A stretch of 64,000 nt of DNA from Deltaproteobacteria bacterium (GTDB taxonomy: Bacteria > Myxococcota_A > Polyangia > GCA-2747355 > JADLHG01): positions 496,001 to 560,000 of the forward strand of contig JADLHG010000004.1 in assembly GCA_020848905.1 (NCBI GenBank), read 5' to 3'. This document shows, piece by piece, positions 45,217-53,610 of the stretch. The notes below the pieces were generated by a model. That model did not search any database. It was given only the letters and a program-made list of their open reading frames with translations, and was not told the DNA's origin. The translations under genes and the position numbers were made by a program. Position 1 is the stretch's first letter. Each line of letters begins with the position of its first letter.

Positions 45217-45990
45217 TCACACGATCCACACGGCCAACCCCATGAGGAGGAGCGCGATGGCGACCCAGACGTAGAAGATCGGCCGCGGCCACCCGCGGCG
45301 GGCGACGCGTCGGAGGTGCAAGAGCTGTCCTTCGAGCTCGCGGTCGGGCCCGAGGCCGAGGCGGAGCGGTCGGGCGAGATACCATTCGTAGAGGGCGACC
45401 CAAAGGAGGAGCGCGAGCCCTCCCAAGAAAAGGGCAGCAGAGGTCGAGCGTTCCGGGTAGGCCGCGCGGAAGTCGCGCTGCACGCCGGGGTTCAGGTAGA
45501 GGGTGTAGATCGCTCCCGCCGGGAAGAGGACGGCGAAGGCGGCCAGGAGGCGAGGGAGTCGCGCGCGCGGGCCCGTGACCCCCGATCCCTCCGGACCTGC
45601 GTCGAGCTTCCGCGTTCGAACCGAGGGGTCCTCGGGGGCGCGACGGCTCGCGCGCAGGATGGCGGCGCCGCCCAGGGAGTAGCCGAGGAGAGCCAGCACC
45701 ACGAGCCCGAAGGTCCACGGGGCGGAGATGTTGGTGCCGAGAAGCTGCGGATGGATCCCCAGGGGGAGGGCGAGACTGGCGGGGAAGAGCCCGAGCAGAC
45801 CGACGGGGCTGCGCCGGAGGAGCGCGCCGCCGAACACGAGCGCCGTGACGAGAGCGCCCCCGACGGCCACCGGGGCCGCAGGGCCGCGACCGTGGTGCGC
45901 CGCCGGGATGACCAGGAGCGTCAGCCAGAGGTTCAGCCCGAGGGCGGCGATGCCGATCACCCACGGAGACGAGCGCTTCTCGGTTGCCAT
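45217..45990 (-). CDS. Polytopic membrane protein
   Basis: A 257-residue protein with about six membrane helices (ending with IFYVWVAIALLLMGLAVWIV), a short basic loop near 125-145 (RASRRAPEDPSVRTRK) and no enzyme motif. It is the first gene of the seven-gene run that leads to the parvulin, roadblock, MoxR and DUF58 genes. ATG 45990 is chosen although the GGAGG ahead of it is only two bases away. Function unknown. Confidence 0.55.
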   Translation of the reverse strand: MATEKRSSPWVIGIAALGLNLWLTLLVIPAAHHGRGPAAPVAVGGALVTALVFGGALLRRSPVGLLGLFPASLALPLGIHPQLLGTNISAPWTFGLVVLALLGYSLGGAAILRASRRAPEDPSVRTRKLDAGPEGSGVTGPRARLPRLLAAFAVLFPAGAIYTLYLNPGVQRDFRAAYPERSTSAALFLGGLALLLWVALYEWYLARPLRLGLGPDRELEGQLLHLRRVARRGWPRPIFYVWVAIALLLMGLAVWIV

Positions 45991-46086
45991 GGCCTCCCAG
46001 CTCCATGGTAGTGGGAGGGGGCGCGGGGCGGCAAGCGCGAGCTGGTGACGCGGCCGGCCCCGCCGCTGCGCCTCCGAGGAGCTCCC

Positions 46087-46794
46087 GTGACAGATCGCAC
46101 GACACCGAGTAGTCCGCTGATCATCGCCATCGACGGCCCTGCCGGATCGGGCAAGTCGACGCTGGCCTTGCGGCTGGCGCAGCGGCTCGGGTGCACGTTG
46201 CTCGACACGGGAGCCATCTACCGCGCGCTCGCCCTGCTGGCCCGGCGCAGCGGTGCGGACTGGGGCGACGGACCGGCGCTGGCGAGGCTCGCGAGTTCGC
46301 TCCGGGTGAGCTTCTCCCTCGAGGGAGACGTAAATCGCGTCTTCGTGGAGGGCGAGGACCTGTCGGACGCCATCCGAACCCCCGAGATCTCGCGCGGGTC
46401 CTCGGAGGTGAGTCGGCATCCCGAGGTTCGCGAGGCGCTACTCGCCCTGCAGCGCGAACTGGCTGCCGCCGGGTCCCTGGTGACGGAGGGGCGCGACACG
46501 ACCACCGTGGTCTTCCCCGAGGCGCAGGTTAAGGTGTTCCTCCTCGCTGATGCGCGGGTACGCGCCGAGCGGCGCCAGCGGCAGCTAGCCGCGGCTGGAC
46601 ACGTGGTCGAGCTCGAAGAGGTTCTGGCGGCGGAGGAGGCGCGCGACCGGTCGGATGCCGAACGGGCGGTCGCTCCCCTCAGGCAGGCCCCCGACGCGGT
46701 CGTGCTGGACACGACGCGTCTCTCGGTGGAGGAGGCGATCCAGCGCGTCCTCGCCCTCTGCTCGCCATTTGACAGCCCCGGGGTCGGGCGCTAG
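46087..46794 (+). CDS. cmk: Cytidylate kinase
   Basis: Phosphorylates CMP and dCMP with ATP in pyrimidine nucleotide metabolism. The 235-residue protein has the P-loop GPAGSGKST, the DTGAIYRALAL substrate loop, the TEGRDTTTVVFPEAQVK motif (family xGRDxGTxVxPxA), and ADAxxRAxRR LID arginines. One difference is RDTTTVVF where the family has RDIGTVV. GTG 46087 lies 5-6 bases after GAGGAG. The next gene begins 31 bases later on the same strand. Confidence 0.93.
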   Translation: MTDRTTPSSPLIIAIDGPAGSGKSTLALRLAQRLGCTLLDTGAIYRALALLARRSGADWGDGPALARLASSLRVSFSLEGDVNRVFVEGEDLSDAIRTPEISRGSSEVSRHPEVREALLALQRELAAAGSLVTEGRDTTTVVFPEAQVKVFLLADARVRAERRQRQLAAAGHVVELEEVLAAEEARDRSDAERAVAPLRQAPDAVVLDTTRLSVEEAIQRVLALCSPFDSPGVGR

Positions 46795-46825
46795 CGTTTC
46801 ACCTTCTCCGACGGAGGGTGGCGCC

Positions 46826-47467
46826 ACGAGTCTCTCCCGCAAACACGCGCGTGATTTCCCGGCCGGGACCGTCCTCTTTCAGCAGGGCGACGACGGTGAA
46901 CTCATGTACGTGGTCCAGTCCGGCCGGGTGGAAATCAGCCGACGCGCGGCGGGACAGGATGCCGTCCTCGCAGTTCTCTCGGCGGGCGAGTTCTTCGGCG
47001 AGATGTCGATCATCAACGGTAGCCCGCGCACCGCGACCGCGCGCGTGATCGAGGACGCGCGTCTCCTGGTCATCGACGGCGGGACGTTCGAGGCGATGAT
47101 TCGCGGGAGCGCGGAGATCGCCGTGCGCCTCATCAAGAAGCTAGCCGGCCGATTGGAGGGGTCGCGCCGTCAGATCGACCTGCTGCTCGTGCGCGATCCC
47201 GTGAGCCGCGTCGTGCAGGCGTTGCGGCAGGAGGCGGAGAACGCCGGGCAGGAGCATCCCGCGGGGATTCTCGTGGCCCTCAGCGAGCCGGAGCTCGCCG
47301 AGCATCTGGGCCTTTCGGGTGAAGAGGTGGGCACGGTCTTGAACCGGCTCGAACGGGCGCGGCTCGTGACGCGTACGGACGGCGGCGGCGTCGTAGTCAG
47401 CGAGATCGGAAAGCTGGTCGACTTCCTGGATTTCCTCGAGATGAAGGGACGTCTGGGCGGTTCCTGA
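46826..47467 (+). CDS. Crp/Fnr-family regulator with apparent ACG start
   Basis: A 213-residue transcription regulator. A cyclic nucleotide-binding domain (about 1-120) has GTVLFQQGDDGELMYVVQSG and GEFFGEMSIINGSPRTATA, which is the phosphate-binding cassette region; a helix and a winged HTH (about 150-205, LSEPELAEHLGLSGEEVGTV) follow. No ATG, GTG or well-placed TTG exists: the family start MSLxRKxxRDFPxGTVLF aligns exactly with ACG-AGT-CTC at 46826, and GGAGGG stands 7 bases before it. A distant TTG at 46769 inside cmk lacks a ribosome site. The ACG could be real or a sequencing change of ATG. It lies 31 bases after cmk, probably in the same operon. Confidence 0.75.
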   Translation, partial: TSLSRKHARDFPAGTVLFQQGDDGELMYVVQSGRVEISRRAAGQDAVLAVLSAGEFFGEMSIINGSPRTATARVIEDARLLVIDGGTFEAMIRGSAEIAVRLIKKLAGRLEGSRRQIDLLLVRDPVSRVVQALRQEAENAGQEHPAGILVALSEPELAEHLGLSGEEVGTVLNRLERARLVTRTDGGGVVVSEIGKLVDFLDFLEMKGRLGGS

Positions 47468-47591
47468 GCGGCGGGGGCGGGGGGGCTCGACCTGGCCGAC
47501 TCGGCTTGCAGCGGAGCGGCCGAGGGGTTGTTTCCAGCGCGCCTTTTCGCGTAGCATCGAGCTTCGCCCTTGCCGCACCCCTGGAGGTAGC

Positions 47592-48131
47592 ATGCGAGCT
47601 CGCGCGGGTCTGCTCACCGTCCTCTCCCTTCTTCTCGCCTGGCCCACGGAGGGACGGCTCGACCGCGTGGCCAACGCGTTCAAGGGCCAGGTCGTGATCC
47701 TGGAGAAGCGCCCCCCGACGCGCTTCCCGAACGATGCAGCCTTCGTCAAGTTCCTGAAGGGAAAGAGGAAGAAACACCTCTGGCCCGACAAGAGCGACCA
47801 GAACCAGTGGACCATCGAGTACATGGCCTTCTTCCGCGAGGCGCCGCGGGACGTGGAGGTCAAGATGAAGATCTTCGACAGCACCGAGGGGCGGCGCTTC
47901 GTCGAGGGGGATAGCGTCTACCTCGCCGAGCGCGGGCAGCGCATCCTGTCGTCGAGCCTGGTGCTCAAGAAGCCGCCCTTCAAGGTCAACCGCCAGTACA
48001 CGATCTTCCTGCTCAATTCGCGCAACGTGGTGTTGGCCTCCACGGTCTTCTGGTTGCGAGGCAAGGGGGAGGTGTACTCGGGCAAGGTCACGTTCACCGA
48101 CGAGGACACCAAGGCCAAAGACGAGGACTAG
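47592..48131 (+). CDS. Secreted protein conserved in shape, function unknown
   Basis: A 179-residue exported protein with a signal peptide cut near TEGR or just before, then a beta-rich domain (QVVILEKRPP, WTIEYMAFFREAPRDVEVKMKIFD, SSSLVLKKPPFKVNRQYTIFLL motifs, each shorter than a strand pair) and an acidic end (DEDTKAKDED). GGAGG stands 5 bases before the ATG. No metal, enzyme or lipid motif is visible. It is located 124 bases after the Crp-like regulator. I do not recognise the family. Confidence 0.6.
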   Translation: MRARAGLLTVLSLLLAWPTEGRLDRVANAFKGQVVILEKRPPTRFPNDAAFVKFLKGKRKKHLWPDKSDQNQWTIEYMAFFREAPRDVEVKMKIFDSTEGRRFVEGDSVYLAERGQRILSSSLVLKKPPFKVNRQYTIFLLNSRNVVLASTVFWLRGKGEVYSGKVTFTDEDTKAKDED

Positions 48132-48203
48132 GGACGTGCACCGGGCCCGACCGCGCCCGCTGGCCACCCCGTCCCGCACCTCCCCGAAGCCCTAGTCCTT
48201 CTC

Positions 48204-48233
48204 TTGACTTCGCCTCCTGAGCTGGGCTATTAG
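48204..48233 (+). promoter_or_regulatory. Candidate promoter of the HEAT/propeller gene pair
   Basis: TTGACT (48204-48209), an 18-base spacer and TATTAG (48228-48233), matching five and four of six consensus bases. It lies 23 bases before the 48257 start, and GGAGGG sits between the two. It is among the clearest promoter candidates in the window. Confidence 0.5.
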
Positions 48234-48256
48234 ACCCCCGCGGAGGGTGACCATCC

Positions 48257-49048
48257 ATGCAGCGTCGGCTCGTGCCGCTGGCCGCAGCGGTCTTGTGGTT
48301 GTCTGGGTCGGGCGTGGCGAGTGCCCAGATGACGGGGAACGTGGAGCGTCTGAAGGCCGACCTCCATGGCGAGAACCTCGACGCGGCGGTCGCCGCGGCG
48401 AGCGCGCTCGGGTCGCTGAAGGACGACGCTCTGGCCCGGGATGCCCTCATGGGGGGTCTCCAGCTCGGTGCCCCGCCGAAGCTCCTCGGGGCCCTTCTCG
48501 AGGCGCTCGGCCTGCACAAGAGCCCGAAGGCCGTGGACCTGCTTCGGCACTACGTCCGCTATCGCAGCCCCGAGATCCGCGAGACCGCGATCCGTGCGCT
48601 GGGTGCCATCGAGGATCCGCGGGTGCCCCTGACGTTGATAGAGGCGCTCGGGGACAGCCATCCCATGCCGCGCGCCCGGGCGGCGCGCATCCTTGGGGAG
48701 CGCAAGGAGCGCCGGGCCGAGCGACCGCTGCTGAAGATGCTCCGACGGGGCGATGGGGCCGCGGCGGGTCCGCTTGGCCAGGTGGGAGGGGTCGAGACGG
48801 CCAAGCAGCTGGCGGAGCTCATCGGCGACGTGCCCGACCGGCCCCTTGCCGTCGCTCTCGGCGAGATGCTGAAGCGCAAGGACTTCGGCCCGGACCCGCT
48901 TCGAACCGAGGTGGTCAAGGCTCTGGGGCGGATCCCCGGCCCCGATGCAGCGACGGCTCTTTCGGAGTACGTCGCGAGCGTGCCCGAGAAAGAGACGCGG
49001 CTCTCCAAGCAGCAGGCGGAGAAGCTGCTCGAACAGCGCAAGAAATGA
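48257..49048 (+). CDS. Exported HEAT-repeat protein
   Basis: A 263-residue protein with a signal peptide cut after ASAQ and then helical HEAT-like repeats over about residues 35-250 (LDAAVAAASALGSLKDDAL, SPEIRETAIRALGAIEDPRVP, PRARAARILGERKERRAERP, RTEVVKALGRIPGPDAATAL). Such solenoids bind other proteins. The ATG at 48257 has GGAGGG 8 bases upstream. Its stop overlaps the ATG of the next gene (ATGA), and that gene also carries HEAT-like repeats at its end, so the two products are likely partners in the envelope. Confidence 0.7.
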   Translation: MQRRLVPLAAAVLWLSGSGVASAQMTGNVERLKADLHGENLDAAVAAASALGSLKDDALARDALMGGLQLGAPPKLLGALLEALGLHKSPKAVDLLRHYVRYRSPEIRETAIRALGAIEDPRVPLTLIEALGDSHPMPRARAARILGERKERRAERPLLKMLRRGDGAAAGPLGQVGGVETAKQLAELIGDVPDRPLAVALGEMLKRKDFGPDPLRTEVVKALGRIPGPDAATALSEYVASVPEKETRLSKQQAEKLLEQRKK

Positions 49049-50943
49049 GCGTCCCCATGTTCACCGTGCGCGTCGCCCGCGTCCTCTCGCTGCCCGTGCT
49101 GGTGTGTGCGGGGGCGCTCCTCGCGGGTTGTGCCGAGACCGCGTTCAGTCTCCATTTCCCCGACAACCAGGCGCGTGACCTGCAGAACGCGATGGCGCGC
49201 CTTCAGCGCGGCCGCCCCGGGACGCCGGCGAACGGCCTGGGCAAGCCCCTCGCGTTTCTCGTCGGAGACGGACGCTTGGTGGCTTACGACCTCCAGGCCC
49301 AGGGCGTGTTGTGGTCGGTGGAGGCGCAGCCGACCTCTCGCGTGACGGTGGGCCGGGACTACGTCTTTCACCGGACCGGCGACAGCCAGCTCGTCGGGCG
49401 GCGCGTGGCCGATGGACAGGTCCAGTGGTCCGGCGCGATGGAGCAGGGAGGTCGCTTGCTCGGCACGGCGGCCGATGGCAACGACCTCTACTACGTCGTG
49501 GAGCGGACCGAGCGGCGCCTGTTCGGCGGGGCGGCCGCCCACCTCGTCGCGGTGGACGGGGCCACCGGCAAGACCCGCTGGGTGGTGGACTCCGCGGGGC
49601 GGCTCGGCGCGCCCGCCGCGCGCGACGGGCTGGTGTTCGTGCCTCTCCGGTCGCAGGCCGTCGCCCTGCTCTCCGCTCAGGATGGGCGGGAGATCGCTCG
49701 CGTGCGGTCCAAGGACGAGGCGCTGCTCTGGGTCCGGACGACGGCGGCGGGCGTCTTCTTCGGTGGTCGTAGCGGCATCTACCGTCTGGATGCGCGCGCC
49801 GTCGCCGGGACGCGCGCGGGCTCGACCTTCGTCGCCGCCGCCTTGCCGAAGATGGTGCAGCCGCCGTACTGGTGGGACGGCTACAACGCTGCGCTCGCCG
49901 GATACACGGCGTACGACCGCAATCGCTTGCTCTGGCAAGTAGCCGACGGGGAGGGAATGGGTCTCACCGACGGCGCCGTCTTCGTCCACAACTACCGCTT
50001 CTTCTTCGCCTTCGACGCGGCGGGGGCCACGGCGGGCCGGCTCCGTTGGGCCTACGCCTATCCCAGGCACGACGCCGTGGGGTCCACCTTCACGGGGCGC
50101 ACGCTCGCTTTGGTCACGAGCCATGGCGCTGTCGTCACGCTGGACCCGCGGTCCGGTCTCCCCATCACGCAGCAGCCGGTCAAGATGGCCGTGCGCGGTG
50201 TCACCTTCGACGCGGATGGCTTCGCTCCCGCTGGCGAAGGGAAAGGGGCCTCTGACCTCCGCGCGGCGCTGAAGGAAATGATCTGGGATCCGGATCGCCG
50301 CTTCCAGGCGGTGAAGATCTTCGGCGTGGAGCAACTCGCCCGCCTTCCCGGCGGACAGGTCACCGAAGATCTCGTGAAGATCGTCAGCCGGCCGGATCTG
50401 GACGCGGCGGTGTACCGACGCGCCGGGGACGTGCTCGTAGCGCGTCGCGACCGCGCCGCTATCCCCCTCTACCTCAACGTGCTCAAGCAGCGGACCGACT
50501 TCGTGGAGGGGACGCAGGCGGTGGCGGTGGACGTGATCGCGCGCGCCCTCGGGGACCTGAAGGCTCCGGAGGCCGTTCGGCCGCTGCTCGCCCACCTCGG
50601 AGACCACGAGACGCCGCAGCCCGCCCTGGTCGAGGTCGTGAAGGCGCTCACGGCGCTGGGCGACGCGGCGGTCCTCGAGCCCTTCCGCGACTTCCTCTTG
50701 ACGTACCGCTGCGATGCCGCGTTTCTCAAAGACACCACGGCGCTGAATCTGGTGGCGGAGGCTCTCCTGCGGCTCGGCGGCGAGGACGAGCGACAGCTTC
50801 TCAGTTTCGTCGAGAACGATTCGCATACCCTCAAGCCTCTGCGAGCGTACATAGCGGCTGCGGCGCGGAGGGGTGTGCGTGCTGGCAAGGGCGGCGAAGC
50901 CCGAGGCAAAGCCGGGGCAGAAGGCAAGGAGCGCGCGCCGTAG
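49045..50943 (+). CDS. Lipoprotein with beta-propeller and HEAT-like tail
   Basis: A 632-residue predicted lipoprotein. The signal peptide ends in LLAGC (Cys29). Residues about 60-390 hold PQQ-type propeller blades (LVAVDGATGKTRWVVDSAGR, DRNRLLWQVADGEGM and similar, with the WG/RW strand pattern). From about 410 helical HEAT-like repeats follow (ALKEMIWDPDRRFQAVKIFG, APEAVRPLLAHLGDHET), and the last 25 residues are charged. It resembles BamB-like scaffold proteins in form, not proven in function. ATG 49045 overlaps the stop of the preceding HEAT gene. Confidence 0.7.
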   Translation: MSVPMFTVRVARVLSLPVLVCAGALLAGCAETAFSLHFPDNQARDLQNAMARLQRGRPGTPANGLGKPLAFLVGDGRLVAYDLQAQGVLWSVEAQPTSRVTVGRDYVFHRTGDSQLVGRRVADGQVQWSGAMEQGGRLLGTAADGNDLYYVVERTERRLFGGAAAHLVAVDGATGKTRWVVDSAGRLGAPAARDGLVFVPLRSQAVALLSAQDGREIARVRSKDEALLWVRTTAAGVFFGGRSGIYRLDARAVAGTRAGSTFVAAALPKMVQPPYWWDGYNAALAGYTAYDRNRLLWQVADGEGMGLTDGAVFVHNYRFFFAFDAAGATAGRLRWAYAYPRHDAVGSTFTGRTLALVTSHGAVVTLDPRSGLPITQQPVKMAVRGVTFDADGFAPAGEGKGASDLRAALKEMIWDPDRRFQAVKIFGVEQLARLPGGQVTEDLVKIVSRPDLDAAVYRRAGDVLVARRDRAAIPLYLNVLKQRTDFVEGTQAVAVDVIARALGDLKAPEAVRPLLAHLGDHETPQPALVEVVKALTALGDAAVLEPFRDFLLTYRCDAAFLKDTTALNLVAEALLRLGGEDERQLLSFVENDSHTLKPLRAYIAAAARRGVRAGKGGEARGKAGAEGKERAP

Positions 50944-51087
50944 CGGCCTTCCTTGGTGCTCCGCGGCGACGGTGCGCGGTGTTCCGCGAGCGCGGGCTAG
51001 TGTTTGCGTCCCGAGGCCGCCGGGGAGATAATGAGCGGCCGGCCGACAAGGCCATAGGGAGTCTGACCCCCTCCGGGAGACATGCTG

Positions 51088-51711
51088 ATGAGCGAACGAA
51101 ATGCCGGAAGCCGTGAGTGGAGAAGCCGCCTAGGTTTCCTGTGCGCCGGTGGGCGGTGGTGCGGAGCGCTGTTCGTGACTGCGGCGCTCGCGGTGGGGAT
51201 GGGCTGCGGCGAGAAGCCAACCGAGTGCGTGGACAAGTCGAAGCCGGCCCTGGATTCGTGTCAGGCGAAGCTCGAGCAACTGCAGAACGACGTCAACAAG
51301 ATCAAGCTGCAGCTCGCCCAGGCACTTCAGAACCCGGGTTCGATCAAGGTCGATCCCTCCGTCCTGACGATCGATGGCAAGCCGATCAAGGTGGAGAAGG
51401 GGACGCCGGAGGGGGCTCTGACGCAGGACCAGGTGATCGCGACCCTGAAGCAGAACAAGGGCGGCCTGCAGCCGTGCTATCAGCGCGCGCTGAAGCGAGA
51501 CTCCTCCTTGCACCATCGCAAGCTCGTGGTGAACGTGGGCTTTCAGGTGCAGTCGACGGGTGCGCCGGCCAACATCACCATCACGCCGAATCACAACTCG
51601 GAGATGGTGGAGTGCATGAAGAAGGCGATCCGGCGCTGGAAGTTCCCGACCTTCACGGGTCAGCCGGTGGGCGTGGAGAGCCCCGTTACGTTCACGCCGA
51701 AGGACAAGTAG
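51088..51711 (+). CDS. AgmX/PglI C-terminal domain lipoprotein
   Basis: A 207-residue predicted lipoprotein with signal peptide and lipobox VGMGC (Cys near 40), a coiled segment (SCQAKLEQLQNDVNKIKLQL), a linker, and a TonB-like C-terminal domain at about 115-205 (QVIATLKQNKGGLQPCYQRAL, VVNVGFQVQSTGAPANITI, MVECMKKAIRRWKFP). That cysteine-containing pattern (Cys ... Cys ... W.FP) is the AgmX/PglI type of myxobacteria, associated with motility and envelope machines. ATG 51088 fits GGGAG spacing better than ATG 51082. Followed 109 bases later by the cyclic nucleotide-domain gene. Confidence 0.75.
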   Translation: MSERNAGSREWRSRLGFLCAGGRWCGALFVTAALAVGMGCGEKPTECVDKSKPALDSCQAKLEQLQNDVNKIKLQLAQALQNPGSIKVDPSVLTIDGKPIKVEKGTPEGALTQDQVIATLKQNKGGLQPCYQRALKRDSSLHHRKLVVNVGFQVQSTGAPANITITPNHNSEMVECMKKAIRRWKFPTFTGQPVGVESPVTFTPKDK

Positions 51712-51820
51712 TACGCGCGGTGCCCCGTCGGTCGCCGTCGGGCGACCCGTGCGCCGCCCCACGTTCCCCGTCGGCGCTCCACCGTCGAGGCAATCTTCCG
51801 CGACCGAAGGTTCGACGGAA

Positions 51821-52945
51821 ATGGCCAGCGACGACGATCTGAAGGTCTTGCTCGGTCGGCACCTCGCGGCTCTCGAGAAGGAGCCCGAGAGTCCCTTCTT
51901 TCACGTCGTGGTCGCCGAGACCCTCGCGCGCGCTGGACGCATCGACGAGGCTCTTGGGCACTACCGGACGGCGGCGCGAATTCACGTCAACCTGGGCGAG
52001 TATGCCGATGCCGCGGGAGTTTGCGGCGAGGTCCTGCGCCTTGCGCCTCAGGACACCGCCGCTCGTAGCCTGCTCGACGGCATGCGGCGTCGGGGGCTTC
52101 TCGCTGCGGAGGAGCCGGCGACCTCCGGTGGGGGCGCGTCGTCGCCGGCCGCGCGCGGGCCGCTCGCTCCGGAGGCGTTGCTGCAGCTCTCTGGTCGGCG
52201 TGTCGCGCTGCAGCCAGGCGAGATGGTGCTGGCCCAGGGGACCGAGGGAACGGACCTGCTCGTAGTGCTGGACGGGGAACTCGAGGTCTCTCGCCAGAAG
52301 CTGGTCGGCTCCGAGCAACTCCTCGAGCGCGTGGGAGCGGGCGCCTTCGTCGGGGAGCTGGGGCTCTTCGGCGACGGAAGACAGCACGCGAACGTTCGGG
52401 CCAGGGGAGCGGGCACGGTGCTCTCTCTGAGCAAGGGAGAGGTGCTGCGGCTAGCTCGCGCCGACGCGGAGGTCAATCGCACACTTCGCCTGGCCTATCG
52501 GGATCGACTCGAGCGGCTGCTGATGGCCTGCTCTCCGCTGCTGGCTGCTCTGGACCCGGAGGTGGCCGAGAGGCTCGTGCGCGACGGTCGGCCCCGCGCC
52601 GTGGCGGCCGACACGGTACTCATCGCGGCAGGTGACCCCGTGGACGGACTGCACTTCGTCCTCCTCGGTCAGGCCGAGGCTGCGATCAGCGTGCCGGGCC
52701 CTGAGCCGCGCCGCCGTGTGCTTGCCCAGTTGACGGATGGGGACTGCTTCGATGCGCTCGCGCTCGAGCGTGGGGAGGCCGCGCAGATCACGGTGCGCTC
52801 TCTGACCTTCTGTCAGCTGCTCTGGTTCCCGGCGGACCGGATCCTGGACCTCGGCGTTGCGGCGCCGGAGTTCGGTAGACGCCTCAGGCGCGAAGCGGAA
52901 CGCGCGCAGCGGCTGCTGGAGGCCTGCCTGGCCGACGGCACCTGA
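51821..52945 (+). CDS. TPR-like and double cyclic nucleotide-binding domain protein
   Basis: A 374-residue soluble protein. The first 85 residues are TPR-like (FHVVVAETLARAGRIDEALGHYRTAARIH, in which AGRIDEALGHY is the repeat core), followed by a first cyclic nucleotide-binding fold (about 110-225, GEMVLAQGTEGTDLLVVLDGELEV) and a second one (about 240-355, ADTVLIAAGDPVDGLHFVLLGQAEAA). Neither fold keeps a clear cyclic nucleotide phosphate cassette (GE-A/S-R-A), so they may be structural or bind another ligand. No DNA-binding domain is present, in contrast to Crp. ATG 51821 lies 9 bases after GAAGG. Confidence 0.7.
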   Translation: MASDDDLKVLLGRHLAALEKEPESPFFHVVVAETLARAGRIDEALGHYRTAARIHVNLGEYADAAGVCGEVLRLAPQDTAARSLLDGMRRRGLLAAEEPATSGGGASSPAARGPLAPEALLQLSGRRVALQPGEMVLAQGTEGTDLLVVLDGELEVSRQKLVGSEQLLERVGAGAFVGELGLFGDGRQHANVRARGAGTVLSLSKGEVLRLARADAEVNRTLRLAYRDRLERLLMACSPLLAALDPEVAERLVRDGRPRAVAADTVLIAAGDPVDGLHFVLLGQAEAAISVPGPEPRRRVLAQLTDGDCFDALALERGEAAQITVRSLTFCQLLWFPADRILDLGVAAPEFGRRLRREAERAQRLLEACLADGT

Positions 52946-53007
52946 GCGCGAGTTGGGGGGGGAGGGCGCGGCCGCGGGCCGGCGCGGCGTACGAGCTGCG
53001 GGGGCCC

Positions 53008-53610
53008 TCAGAGGGCGAGCGACGTGACGCGCACCGCGACGGCGCGGTCGCCGTCGGAGGGGTGACCTCCGCTGCCAGGCCGGAGGCCGTCGCCGGGGTC
53101 CTCCGTGCCGTGTCCGTGAATCGGCGGAACCGGGTCGTCCGCACGGTCGCCGTGAATCGGCGGGACGGGCTCGTCCTCGGGTCCCCCCGGTCGGTTGGCT
53201 GCTTGCCCCTGAAGACCGACGAAGCGCTCGGGGTTCACGCGCGGACCCCCTTTGGGCCCCAGGCCCCGGGGCGAGCCCCAGCGCGGACCGAGGTGCGCCA
53301 GAGCCCCTTCGTGCGTGTCCACGCAGAGCGGCTGGTGCGCGCGCAGGCTGTGCACGACGACGAGCTCGTCGCTGGCGGGGTGGCGGAGCATCGTGACGTC
53401 TTCCCGCGCGAGGGGCCCCCGCACCGCGTCGCAACCGGGGAGGTCGAGAGAGAGAACGGCCAGCGAGGCCATCTCGAGCCGCACCGTCGGTGGCGCGGCT
53501 TCGGCCAGCGCAGCCGGACGGTGAGCTGCAGGATCCTGCGTAGCGCCTCCGCATCCCCCGAACGGGAACGCCAAAAGCGATAGGGCAGCGGTGAGAGCTC
53601 TAGGCCACAT
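53008..53610 (-). CDS. Lipoprotein with low-complexity PPIHG tail
   Basis: A 200-residue predicted lipoprotein: signal peptide with lipobox FGGCG (Cys20), a middle part of about 80 residues with two cysteines and SLRAHQPLCVD, and a tail rich in Gly, Pro and Asp with imperfect repeats of DEPVPPIHG and DDPVPPIHG at about 145-170. ATG 53610 has GGAGG 8 bases ahead, inside the end of the sigma54 activator (the genes overlap by 11 bases), so the two are coupled. No family recognised. Confidence 0.5.
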   Translation of the reverse strand: MWPRALTAALSLLAFPFGGCGGATQDPAAHRPAALAEAAPPTVRLEMASLAVLSLDLPGCDAVRGPLAREDVTMLRHPASDELVVVHSLRAHQPLCVDTHEGALAHLGPRWGSPRGLGPKGGPRVNPERFVGLQGQAANRPGGPEDEPVPPIHGDRADDPVPPIHGHGTEDPGDGLRPGSGGHPSDGDRAVAVRVTSLAL

